In this document: piece by piece, positions 22,911-33,253 of the stretch
How positions within the stretch are numbered: position 1 is the first letter of the stretch
Layout: every line of letters begins with the position of its first letter
Assembly: GCA_039707655.1 (NCBI GenBank)
Contig: CM077674.1
Span: forward strand, 241,353,904 to 241,417,903
Source: Elymus sibiricus
Taxonomy: Eukaryota > Streptophyta > Magnoliopsida > Poales > Poaceae
Direction of reading: 5' to 3'
DNA length: 64,000 nucleotides
The notes under the pieces: model-generated
The model's database searches: none
The model's input: only the letters and a program-made list of their open reading frames with translations
Told to the model about the DNA's origin: nothing
Program-made: the position numbers and the translations under genes

Positions 22911-23638
22911 TTTTGTTGAAGAAATCATGGAAGTTTTCATGGATGATTTTTCAGTCTATGGAACCTCTTTTGATGATTGTCTTCACAATCTTGATAAAGT
23001 TTTGCAGAGGTGTGAGGACACTAATGGACACTAATCTTGTCTTGAATTGGGAAAATTGCCATTTTATGGTCAATGAAGGTATTGTTTTGGGGCACAAAAT
23101 ATCTGGTAAAGGTATAGAAGTTGATAAAGCAAAGATAGATGCCATAGAGAAACTCCCTTATCCTCGTGATATAAAAGGGATGACGAGTTTTCTTGGGCAT
23201 GCAGGTTTCTATAGGTGCTTTATCAAGAATTTCTCCAGTATTTCGAAACCCTTGACTGACGTTTTGCAGAAAGACGTCCCCTTCACGTTCAATGATGAGT
23301 GTAAAAGTGCCTTTGAAAAACTGAAGCATGCTCTACTTAATGCTCCTATCATTACACCTCCAGACTGGGACATGCCTTTTGAGGTCATATGCGAAACAGA
23401 TGATAATGAGGTAAGTGTGGCTTTGGATAGAGCTACAACTCGTACCTTTGGAGATGCAGGACCACCATTCATCGGTCTAGAGGAATCTTTTGTGAAACTA
23501 AGGGTAAGGGAAGAAAGTGATTTATTTTACTATAACAACTCTTTGCACCCTAGTAAGTTGCAGAAGATGTCACCACTTCGTCAACCCCTAAGAACAAAGA
23601 AACCTGGGACAAAGATCTTCGCAAAACACAAAGAGTGA
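22911..23638 (+). pseudogene. RLG3 reverse transcriptase C-terminus, RNase H deleted
   Basis: After the T-run frameshift the RT palm continues (VFMDDFSVYGTSFDD, with catalytic MDD at about 22937). A perfect tandem duplication of GGACACTAAT (23016-23025, 23026-23035) shifts the frame again. The RT connection domain follows (FLGHAGFYRCFIKNF, PLTDVL). Where RNase H should start (after about 23400) the sequence leaves the family and about 75 unrelated codons run to TGA at 23636. RNase H active-site residues and the whole integrase are missing. Confidence 0.85.
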
Positions 23639-24276
23639 AAGCACTAGGGAACACAGGAAAGTTCCCTCTTTTTCCTTAAGCTCTCGTCTAGTTTGTCTTC
23701 ATTGTATTTTTCTGTATAAAATTATATGTTTTTCGTAGCCAAACAGGCGCACGAACGACCGCCCGCGGTTGTTTGAAGCATCGTCTTTGATTCTGCTTAT
23801 TTAAGCGCGCAGGCAAAAGGAGAAAATGACCTCTCAAGCGATCACCAGCGATCGCTTGGAAGGCCGTCATTCGATCTGTTCCGCGGAGGGAAACTGCGCC
23901 TCTGCCTCTTTTGTAAAAGAAAATGTTTTTTGTCTCGCAGGAGAAGGGGATCAAACGGACGCCTGAACGATCGGACACGCCTGTTTTTAAGGCCGCTATA
24001 TGCTCTGTCTACGAAGAGCTCGGTGGAAGAAGGTCAAATGACAGCTTAAATGATCGGTCGCGTTCATTTGGAAGGCCGTCGATCGTGATTTCTTTCCGAA
24101 TTCTAACAGAATTTCGCCTGATCTTATTTGGTTTCTTTCCTATACTTTCTAACTTCCTTATCTCGTCAAAACCTGCGTCCTTAGCCTCTTATATACAGAA
24201 CAATTGTTCCCTCCTCTATCAAAACTAACCAACCAATCTAGGCAAAGTCTTCTTGAGTTTTGAGTTGCAGATAGCC
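23639..24276 (+). other. RLG3 spacer between pol remnant and extra ORF
   Basis: Non-coding, with repeated GGAAGGCCGTC words near 23858 and 24070 within GATCG-rich surroundings, so a short segment seems duplicated. Near the end lies a TATA-like CTTATATACA (24188-24197) and a pyrimidine-rich stretch ending in GAGTTGCAG (24262-24270), which resembles a splice acceptor 6 bp before the start codon of the next ORF. Confidence 0.55.
24190..24195 (+). promoter_or_regulatory. TATA-like box upstream of RLG3 extra ORF
   Basis: TATATA in CTCTTATATACAG, 82-87 bp before the ATG at 24277. It could drive a separate transcript of the extra ORF. Chance occurrence in AT-rich DNA cannot be excluded. Confidence 0.35.
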
Positions 24277-24972
24277 ATGGCTCGTTCGTGGGATGAGAGG
24301 CAAACCTCTCCGCAGGAAGAGGAGGACTTTGAGCAGGATGGCTATTCTCCAGCAAGCATAAGGGAGAGGCTCCATTGCTATCGCGATTGGACCTCTTCCG
24401 AGGAAGATCCAGAGGAACCTCCTTATGAAGAAGAAGAGGAAGATAAAGAGAAGGGCAAGAAACCGACGGCCATCCCCATCAACACCATCAAGGTCATCAT
24501 CAACGAGGACAAGATCAATTTTGTCAGGGAGATTCCCACTATCATGGGAAAGTACGGTTTCAGTAACTGCACTATCCATGATCCGTTGGAAGAATCCGGC
24601 AAGATCGATCCAAGGGCGCGTGAGATGCACACCATTTGTGCCTGCATGTGAGTCGGACCTCCTAGGAAAAGGCGTAACACCGCCCTGGTGCAACCAAATC
24701 CACCCCAGGTACAAGTCAATAATTCAGTAGTTGAGACTAAGGCTATGCTTGATAAGATCAGGGAGATGGAGGTTGCCTTGGCTGTCAAGACCCGTGAGGC
24801 TCTTGACACAAGCTTTAGGATCATCGCCAACCAGGATGCAACCCTTAGCATGTATCATTCTAACATCACAGATTTGGAGGTTGATAATAAGCTCATGATT
24901 GATGCCCTCACTGGTGTCACCGCTCCACCTTCAGAAGAGAACACCGGTATCAATAAAAAGGAGACTAAATGA
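24277..24972 (+). pseudogene. RLG3 extra (third) ORF
   Basis: Start at 24277 in AGCCATGG context, a favourable plant initiation site. The first 124 codons are strikingly acidic (EEEDFEQDG; PPYEEEEEDKEKGKK at about 24420-24460). A TGA at 24649-24651 interrupts the frame, which then continues in phase to the stop at 24970 with a probable coiled-coil part (about 24740-24900). No signal peptide or transmembrane segment is seen, so there is no support for an envelope role. It occupies the same place as the third ORF of RLG4. Function unknown. Confidence 0.65.
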
Positions 24973-25860
24973 ATCCAACCGGCTTAGCATGTTAAGCTTG
25001 GGGGGATTTTGAAGCCCTTTCTCGTTTCCTTTATTGCTATTGTTTTTCATTGAACTTTGCTTGAAAGAGTTTATTTAGTTCGAGTAATAAAAGTACCATC
25101 ATACCTTTTGGTGAAGATTGAAGAGTCTTATCCATTGAGTCATGGATGGTTTGATGAATAGTCTACTATGATCTTGATGAATTTGCTTAGTATGGTTATA
25201 CATCCTTGTGTGCTTTGCATCTTTGCTTTTAGATGATGATTATAAGCCTTCCACATCTTTAGTATCAATCAGGAATGAGAAGTTGACAATTTGATGTGAT
25301 GCATTGGAACTGATTTTAGTTTATTTGGTGATTACCTGGTAAGGTCTCTTAAAACCTATGAACCAAGTATGAAATATGGACAAGTCCTCGTGCATAAAAA
25401 CAAAACATTATAGATTCGAGAAAACTTATATAATTCCAAATGGTTGAACTTGGATGTTTAAGCATACCATTCATATCACGTCTCGAAAGGAGAAAAGAAA
25501 AATTTCGAGTGATATGTGGCAGGCTTGGCAGTTCAGGAAATGAAAAGGGAAGGGAAGAACATTGAAAAGAAAGATGTATAGCACTAGGACTTGCCCGACT
25601 AAAAGAGGAGAATAAAGTATCACTAAGAGTTAGAAATAGTCTCATTAACGATTGGTAGTAAGGTGTGGAAGCCTTCATACTCATTTGATGGAAATTTGGA
25701 TGTAACAGTGCACGGTGTAATTAATCATATGATGTAAATTCTAAAATTTTACTTTGGACCCATTCATTTGATTCATCCACAACTCATAACCAAGATGACC
25801 TCTTCATTACAAGCTGCGGTATTTGCTAGGGGACGAGCAAATCTTTAAGCTTGGGGGAGT
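24973..25860 (+). other. RLG3 3' non-coding region with two polypurine tracts
   Basis: AAGCTTGGGGGGA lies at 24994-25006, 22 bp after the ORF stop, and AAGCTTGGGGGAGT at 25847-25860, directly at the 3' LTR. Between them about 840 bp lack coding potential. The arrangement is the same as in RLG4. Confidence 0.7.
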
Positions 25861-27042
25861 TGATGAGTCCAAATTATGAGAACATTTTACCGTTATTTTT
25901 GTGCCTATTGAGTAGGCTTTCTGGAATTTTACCGCGTTCGCGGACTTCTTTTTGTTGATAATCCCTCAGGTAACGTCTTTTGGGGCAATATTCATCTAAT
26001 GGAGAAAATACTCAAAAATGGCAGTGGAATCATGCATTAAAGGTGATAAACACTTTCCATAAAAAGAATCAAGCAAAAAGGCCAAACAAACAGCCGTCGT
26101 CGTGCTTCCAGAGTGAACGACGGCGTTTCATGCGACTGCGCGTGCTCGCATGAGCGGTCGTTTGGCGCGCCGCCGCCTCTGGGGGATTAGCTATTTTCTC
26201 CCCGTCAAATCGAATCATGGATCAGACGTGAAGAGACTCCAGAAACTCATCCAGAAGGTAGAACCCTAGCCTCCGGAGCCCATCCTGAGGGAGGATCAAC
26301 GAGGGGAAGGAGGGGATTCCTCTCACCGTGAGGGGGACGAAGTCATCATCACCATCTACATCATCACCATCTTCATCGTCATCATCATCCACATCCTTAT
26401 CATCTGCAACATCAAGAACCCTAGTGGATCCTTTGGTGTATCGGTTGATTCATTCATCCATGTATTCCATTACCATGATGATTGTCATTCCCATGTGTGA
26501 GTAAACCCATTGTTCTCGGGGTATGGATGAACCCTAGTGTGTAATAGGTTGTTTGATACTAGGATTTAATATCCTCTTTGCATGTTTATGTTGATAATCT
26601 TCTTGACATTGGGTGAAGTCGACCATCCAACGTATGCCAACTTCGGCCGGAAGGTTATTACTATTGGCTAACTATGTGGTTGTGGAGATGGGTGACGTGA
26701 CATGCCCCTTCTCCCTTCGTAGCGGATAGTTGCAACAAGGGGTAAATCGGAGACCAATTTGGCTGCGTCCACGGGGACCTCTTTCCCCTTAATCACCGTT
26801 TGGTAACCGGAGTGGGGAAGAACGGTGGTGGCGTATGGGATACGGAGACACCACGAGTATGCACGTATCTGTACCAGCTCCGCCCACAAAGAGAAACATG
26901 CAAAGTGGCTTAGGAATCCGAAGTAGCATTGTGTTTAGGCACCGCTATAGATGCACACTAGAGGGGATTCCGGACCCCCAGAAACATTTTTAATCATTTG
27001 CTAAAAGTCTTATTTATATGATCAGTTATTTACTTTAATAGA
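25861..27042 (+). repeat. RLG3 3' LTR, left part
   Basis: Matches 14057 onward up to TTTACTTTAATAGA, where RLG5 starts. The rest of the LTR is at 40398-40581. Confidence 0.92.
27038..27042. repeat. Target-site duplication of RLG5, left copy (ATAGA)
   Basis: ATAGA before TGTCGTGG and again at 40393-40397 after CCCCCGACA. The uninterrupted 5' LTR of RLG3 has one ATAGA at the matching position, followed by TCTAGTCACC. Confidence 0.95.
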
Positions 27043-27942
27043 TGTCGTGGTGAAATCACGGCAGATGCCATGAGATGGCTAAAAGTGGGGGGCTGCGTGA
27101 GGACGCCGGTGGGTTCCGGAAGCGAGGTTGGCACGCGCATAGGAGAGACACAAGACGTACCCAGGTTCGGGGCCCTCCGGAGAGGTAACACCCCTAGTCC
27201 TGCCGAGTGGGTTGATAGGCTCAGAGGCCACAATGGTTACAATGGTGCTCCTGGAGCTGTTTGAGTGGAGGAGGAAGAAGGAGCTAGGTCTCTGTTCGGC
27301 CTCTCCTGTGAGTGTGTGGGTGTGTGTTGCTACTGAGCGTTCCTCCGAGAGAGTGAGAGAGAGCGAGCTGATTTCCCCTGCATGGAGGCCTCCTGGGGGG
27401 TCTAATAGGCCAACCCCCAGGGTTACATGGGTAAACTACGCACGCCGGGACCCGGGCGTCGGCGTCTGGAGCCGGCCGTGGGCCCGCCGGCTGCTGGGCC
27501 CCGCCGGCTGCGGCGCCCGAGGGCGGCGCGACACTGTGGCCTGTCTCTTCGAGCGTCACGGAGTGGACGGTGCGTGCGCGCTTCTGCAAAGGCGTATAGG
27601 AGTGGACGGCGCGTGCACGCTCTGCAGAGGCGCGCCGGAGTAGGCGGCTTCGCGGGGGGCTGCACCGGCGCGCTGGCGCTGACACTGGCCGTCGCGTCAA
27701 CAGGGTTGGCAGCTTTGCCGGCGCGCCCTCCCGAGACGGATTGCACTGTAGCCATGTTCTCCCCTCGAGGGGGGCTGTCTTGTCGCCGAACGTGATGGGA
27801 CGGCCGGCGACCTATCGCCAGCCGGCTAGCACTAAGAAGCCGGTCGGTTCGCCAGCCGGCGGGGAGGGGCACGGGCTGCCCCGATGTTTTCGAAAAAGGG
27901 GCTCCGGGTTCGCTTGCCTACCCGCGGGTCATCCCCCCGACA
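27043..27942 (-). repeat. RLG5 3' LTR
   Basis: On the minus strand TGTCGGGGGG ... CCACGACA. It is shorter than the 5' LTR: it lacks a segment lying between two CGGCTAGC repeats there and one unit of a short CGTGCGCGC-type duplication, but has about 30 bp of CCGCCGGCTG sequence not found in the other. The TATA box of the 5' LTR (39801) is changed here (CCTATTAGAC on the minus strand). Confidence 0.93.
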
Positions 27943-27956
27943 GTAGTCCCCGAAGC
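27943..27956 (-). other. RLG5 polypurine tract
   Basis: TTCGGGGACTAC on the minus strand, adjacent to the 3' LTR start TGTCGGGG. The short purine run fits a plus-strand primer of Tat-type elements. Confidence 0.6.
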
Positions 27957-28347
27957 TGTGAAGGCTCGCCGCTCCAAGCGGGAGAGGCTTTGCAGCTTAT
28001 CCCCCCCGAAGGAGTGCAGTAACGTGACGAGGTAGTGCCGGCTTGAGGCCGCCGTGGCCGGATTCCGGTAGCCGGATCGAGGAACTTGATCTTCGCCGGA
28101 GTCTGAACGGCTCGGCCAGCTGGTCCTGCCGGTACGGGGGAGCGCCCCGGTCGCCAGACGAATTCTTGCCACGTGCAGCCCAGCGGCTGAAGAGGCCTGC
28201 CAGGCCACGCGCGCGACGAGACGTCGCGGTGGACTGGGCCCCACCAAGCCGCGGCCTCGGCCCGCGCGCGGGATTTACTGCGGCTGCCAGCGCCTGTTGG
28301 AGTTCTCGAGGCGGTTAAAGCGTGGCTTTAACGCGCCCGTGTATTGC

Positions 28348-28388
28348 GGGGGAGTGGGGATCGTGGGCGCAAACGATCCCACTCCCCC
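28348..28388. promoter_or_regulatory. Strong hairpin upstream of the antisense-gene TATA box
   Basis: Inverted repeat with arms 28348-28363 (GGGGGAGTGGGGATCG) and 28374-28388 (CGATCCCACTCCCCC), one unpaired G and a 10-base loop. It lies 16 bp before the TATA box of the plus-strand gene. It may bind a regulator as a palindromic site or fold in RNA of the minus-strand transcript. Confidence 0.75.
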
Positions 28389-28404
28389 ACGTTCGACCGT
28401 GGTC

Positions 28405-28414
28405 TTTATATGGG
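28405..28414 (+). promoter_or_regulatory. TATA box of RLG5 antisense gene
   Basis: TTTATATGGG about 230 bp before the ATG at 28640, followed by a pyrimidine-rich CT/CCGC leader typical of plant 5' UTRs. Confidence 0.6.
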
Positions 28415-28639
28415 AGAGGAGGGGGAGAGGCCGAGGCACTCACTCCTCTGCCCCCGCCCGTCGCTTTGCTTCCGCCTCCCCTTCTTCCTTCTCGCGCACA
28501 CCGCTGCCGCTCCCCGTCGCCCGCGCACCGTCGCCCGCTAGGCTCGCCTACGCACTGCGTTGCGACTCGCGCGGTCGTTGCTTCCTTGCTCCATCGCCGC
28601 TATCTCTCTTCCTCTTCCGTGCTTCTCCCGCTCTCGCCA

Positions 28640-31600
28640 ATGGCGCCACCGAAGGGCTCGTGGGAGGGGTCGGTGGTCACCGATGATGATATCGAGTATC
28701 TTCGCCGCATGAGGCGGCTGCCGCCGGCGGCGGAGGTGGAGGCGCGTGCGCCCGGCGAGGAGACGGCGCCGGAACCGCGGAGTGGCGAGGTGGTGTTGTT
28801 CTACACCCACTTCCTCTGCGGGTTCGGGCTCCCAGCGAGCGTCTTCTTTAGGTGCTTCCTCACCTTCTTCGGCCTCCAGCTGCACCACCTGGGGCCGAAC
28901 GCCATCCTGCAGCTCGCCGGCTTCACAACGGTGTGCGAGGGCTACGTCGGCATCCTCCCGTACGTGGAGCTGTGGTGCCGGCTGTTCTACCTCAAGCAGC
29001 AAGGAGCAGCAGCCGGCATCATGGCCGAGTGCGGGGCGGCCGTGGCGGTGACCCGGACGGCGGGCCCTTTCCCGAAGCTGCCGCTCGAGGAATCCGCCAA
29101 AAAGTGGCAGAAATCTTTCTTCTATGTGAAGAACGTGAACCCGGCCAACGACCGGATCAACCTCCCTCCATTCGTCGATGCGCCCCCAGCTGAGAAGCTG
29201 AACTGGGGGCACAACCCGAAGAGCCCCTCCGCGGAGATCTTGGGGATCTGCAGCCGGATCAAGGAGATGACGGACCGCGAGGGACTCACCGCCGTGGACC
29301 TCATCGCCGCCTTCATCGGCTGCCGGGTGCTGCCGCTGCAGAGGCGGCCGCACCGGATCTGCGACATGAGCGGCCGGCGTGACCCCTGCCGGCTGTCAAC
29401 GAAGGAGCTGACGGCAGAGGAGATCGCCGTGCGAGTCAATGACGTTTCTGCTGCCGGGCTCAAGGTGAAGGAGTGGCAGTTCGGCAAGGAGCCGTATAGC
29501 CGGGACAACCCGGCGCTAGCGGTAAGTCTCTGGTCCTTGTTCTTCGCCGCGTCCGCCCTTCTCATGCGCCCTGACGCCCTGGGACGGCTGCAGCGCTTCT
29601 CGAGCCAGCTGGTGAATGACGGCCCGAGTCCCATGGTTCTGCAGCTGGACCGGGTCGAGTCGGACTCGGAGGACGAGGAGGCCGGCAACGCAGGAGCCGG
29701 AGGCGGCGAGGAGCATCCAGCGGACGTGGAAGCCGGCGGCTCCGCTCAAACCGGTAATTCTCTGATCCCGGATGTTTTGCGGGACTGGCCGGATGACGAT
29801 GAAGATGACGAGGACGGGACGGGCGGTGCAGCTCCTCAGGGCGCGGAGGCGGGCGACGGGGCCGCCCCCAGGGGACGGCAGAGGAGGGCTTCTGGGGAGC
29901 CGGCCGCATGGGAAGCAGTCGGTCGAGGCGCGGCCGGCCACGAAGCGCCCGGCAGCGGCGCAGACGGGCACCCTGAAGAGGTCCGCCAAGAAGGCGCGCC
30001 GGATGGCGCCGCCGGCGGGCCCGACGCGAGCGGTTCCCGTGGCCATAGGGTAAGTTTCTTTTTTGCAGTTGGAGTTGCCGCTTTCTTTTCTTCTTCTTCA
30101 TCTCTCCCTCGCGCCGACCAGGAGCGCGCTCGAGCTGGCGGAAGCCGCCACGGCAGCGGCGGCCGCGGAGGAGGCCGACCGGCGACGGGGCCGAAGTGGT
30201 ATGGGGGAGACCCCCGAAGAGGTGCTCGCGGCCCGCCAAGCCGGCTCCGCCTTGGAGGACGCCGAGCGGGACGCCTGGAGGGCCCGAGCCGAGGCCGAGA
30301 AGGAGATGGCCGAGGCGTCGACCAAGGCGTGGAGCGTCGCCGTGGCCGAGGTCGTGGCGAGGCGAGCGCGGGTCGCGGAGGAGACCGCGTAGCCGGAGTG
30401 GACGGCGTCGTCGCCGCCGCCATCGCCGGTCGCGGAGCATCGCTCCAACACGGTGCATGATCCGGCCCGCCGGGCGGAGGTGGACGCTCGCGCGGCCGCC
30501 GAGGAAACAGCCGGTCGCGGTGAATCCGGCGACCGTGAGCCGGAGGCGGACCCGACGGCCGACCAGGAGGTGCCGCCGGCTGCAGATCCGGTCGACGGAG
30601 CCGGAGGCGGAGGCGGAGGGGACTGCGAGCCGGAAGCTGCGCCGAGCGGAGGAAGAGCGCCGCTGCCAAGGACGGAGACCGCGCCGGAGAGCTCGCGCGC
30701 CCTGGTGACGACGGAGCCGCGGGCCGCGGGGCTTAGCCTCGAATCGAGGCCGGCTGGCAGCGGAACCAGCGCCGGTCCGCCGTTCAGCCGCAGCGGACCT
30801 GGGCGGCGAGCTCCAGCGAGGCGACGAGCGGTGCCCCCCGGAGCGAGCTGGATGCGGCGGTGGACTCTCTGCGGCTGCAGATTGCCAACCACCACAGCCA
30901 GTGACAGAGCTTCGCCCAGGCGGAGAGCGGCCGGCTGCGCCAATTGGAGCAGACCTTCGCGGTGAGTTCCTTTGCTTTTCGTGCCTTCTTTTTGCTCTTT
31001 TCGACCGGCTTGATCGCTTTCCAGTGGGGGCGCGCTAGCGCACCCACTGGGTGTAGCCCCCGAGGCCCGGGCCGGCTGCGCAGCAGGCGGGTCGGGCCTT
31101 CTCAGGCGTCCGTGTTTTGACTTTGTCTTCTTTGCAGTCCATCTACGACCAGCGGGTGGCGGCGTACAACCGCCTCCTGGGCCAGTTCCGCGCGGCCAGG
31201 GACCAGCTGGCGGCCAAGGAGGAGGAGCTTCGCCAGGCCAGAGGTATTATTTCCAACTTTTTTCTTGCGTTCTTCTAGTGGCGGCGCGCCAGCGCTCCCA
31301 CTGGGTGTAGCCCCCGAGATCCGGGCCGGTTTGCGCAGCAGCCGGGTCGGATCTTCTTGGCTTCTTGTTTTTGCTTTCTTGCTCGGCTTCTGACCGGAAT
31401 CCGGGTCCGGATGCGCAGCCGCTGCAGTTGACCCGTCGGAGATGGAGACGCTCCGGCGCCAACTGGCGGAAGCCGGCCAGCTCCGTGACCAGGCGGCCGC
31501 GGAGCGCGACCGGCTGCAGGAGGAGGCGGCCCGGGCGGTCCAAGAGAGGGACGAAGCCGCCGCCGCCCATAAGGCCGAGCTGGATCGGCTTGCCGAAGAA

Positions 31601-32496
31601 CGCCGTCAAGCGGCGGCGCGGCAGGAGGAGGCAGCGAAGAAGGCCGCCGAGGAGGTCAGCCAGCTCCAGGCGGACCGCGACCGCAGCGCCAACGCGCTGG
31701 CGGCGAGGGAGCGGGAAGCGCTGCAAGATGCGCTCTACGTCGACGAGCTCCTCACGCGTAAGTGTTTTTAGCTGCGTCTTTTTGCTTCTTTCTGTTTTCC
31801 GCCCTTTGGCGTCTTGGTCAATCTTCTTCCCCTTCTCTTCCAGGTTTCTTCCCCGAGACCCAGGGGTCGGCCGAGGAGGCGGTGAACGCCCACCGGCAGG
31901 AGCAGATGGCGGCGGGGGCCGCCGTCGAGGAGTATGCCGCCTGGTCGGTGGCGGAGATCACCGTGGCCGCCAAGGCTCGCCTGGAGGTGGTGGAGCGCCA
32001 GATGAACCGGCTATTCGAAGCCGGTTTGTTGATGGTGGCCGCGCTGTGGCCGGGTGCGGTGGCGCCGAGCAGCGTGAGCCGGCTGGCGCGCTGGCTGGAG
32101 GCCGGCGCGGCGCGGCTCAATGCGTGGAGGGCCTCCGTAGCTCGAGCCGGCGCAAACATGGCGCTCGGGGTCGTGCTGTCTTGGTATCCCACCATCCGCC
32201 TGGACCAACTGCGCGCTCGGAGGGCTGGGGCGGAGGCGGACTTGGCGGAGCGGGAGACGGCGATCGCCGTGCGGGCTAGCGACATTGCTTTGTTCGCCCC
32301 GTACGGCGACTTCGTGCCGGAGCGGGCGCCGGACGGCGCGGAGCTTCCCGCCGATCACTTCGGCCTGGAGCTCGAGGACCCGGAAGGCAGCTCGGCCGAG
32401 ACGATCGCCGACGCGGACGACGACGCTGGCGAGCTGGACGACACCGCCACCACGGAGAACCCGGCGCCGAGCGATGCCGACGAAGCCGCAGTTTAG
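28640..32496 (+). pseudogene. RLG5 antisense multi-exon gene (Transposase_28 / gypsy-type antisense ORF)
   Basis: Start at 28640 (CGCCAATGG; MAPPKGSWEG). Exon 1 encodes a conserved domain found in antisense ORFs of Tat-type elements (Pfam Transposase_28, name from memory): VVLFYTHFLCGFGLPASVFF, HHLGPNAILQLAGF. Exon 2 is acidic then basic (DDDEDDEDG; KRSAKKARRM, a possible nuclear signal). Later exons encode Ala/Glu/Arg-rich coiled coil, and the last exon ends at TAG 32494-32496. Introns with GT..AG and pyrimidine tracts: 29522-29593, 30050-30121, 30962-31137, 31244-31427, 31758-31843. Each joins the flanking codons in phase. Lesions: a shift between 29830 and 29890, TAG at 30390, a shift near 30800-30840, TGA at 30902. 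Function unknown. It is convergent with gag-pol. Confidence 0.8.
31022..31358 (+). repeat. Duplicated intron segment in the RLG5 antisense gene
   Basis: About 80 bp of the third listed intron (31022-31103) and the fourth (31276-31358) are homologous: both have CCCACTGGGTGTAGCCCCCG, then a CCGGGCCGG..GCGCAGCAG block. Each copy also folds on itself through AGTGGG..CCCACT arms. The coiled-coil exon between them suggests duplication of an exon-plus-intron unit. Confidence 0.8.
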
Positions 32497-33253
32497 GGCT
32501 TTTATTTTTTCCTGTTTCTTTTGAACTCGGAACTTTTGTTAGCCGGCAGATCCACCCACTGGGGGGTGTAAGTTTAATGTAATGAACTTATTGGCCGCGG
32601 GCCTTGCTGTATATATGGATGCGTGTTTGTTTCTTGTGTGCTTGCGCCTGCCGTGTGAGAGTTTCGCTTTTGTTCTTTTCCCTTAGCCATTTTCCTGTTT
32701 GCTTCCGCCTTCGTCCTTCTCCCTGCCAGCCGGACAGCCGGGAGCCGGTCTGTAGCTGGGACGGGGAGCCGGACTCAGAAGAGAGCGCCTTGTACTTGGG
32801 CTTCAGGATTTGAGCGCAAGCAAAACACCCACTGGGCCGGCTGGCTGCAGCCGGCGACGCCGGCTGGAGCGCAGCCGGTCTGTGCGGCAGAGCGTGAAGT
32901 GAGAGGAGCCGGGCTAGCCGAGCCGGTTGTTCGTTCTTGGCCGTGTTCTCGCGTGTGGACGCTTGCGGCCTTTGGCTCTTGCCAGCCTTGAACAGCCGGG
33001 AGCCGGTTTGTGGCTTATGGCAGAGAGGGCTTCGGCGGTACGCACGCTACTGACCGGGTTGAGGAGAACGCGGCGTGGGCTAGCCGGCGAGCCCCCGAGC
33101 CGGCCGTGCCGACCCAGTGGGGGGGGGGGGGGGGCGAATGCGGTAAAGTGCGCAAAAACTCGGTAGAGATGAAAAGGTAGCCCCCGAGTGTCGTTCGGGG
33201 GACCTGCTGCTTTTATTAATTTCAAAATGGGCAGTGATACATACATACATGGT
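32497..33253. other. RLG5 spacer between convergent genes, with G16 tract
   Basis: It contains the 3' flank of the antisense gene (GTTTAATGTAATGAAC at about 32571 is a weak polyadenylation-type signal) and the 3' flank of pol. The CCCACTGG motif of the introns recurs at 32555 and 32829. A run of 16 G at 33119-33134 stands out. No coding potential is visible. Confidence 0.6.

Noticed and set aside
23923..24228. 101-codon plus-strand frame in the RLG3 spacer
   Set aside because: No motif, not conserved in RLG4, and it overlaps the TATA-like and acceptor-like signals of the next ORF.
29754..29831. A further 78-bp intron in the antisense gene (GTAATT..GTGCAG)
   Set aside because: It would remove the acidic DDDEDDEDG segment and does not correct the frame change that follows; a one-base indel explains the data better.
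28322..30460. One continuous 712-codon plus-strand frame at the start of the antisense gene
   Set aside because: It runs through a 72-bp intron without stop and then follows a wrong frame after about 29890; the real downstream exons lie in other frames joined by phase-consistent introns.
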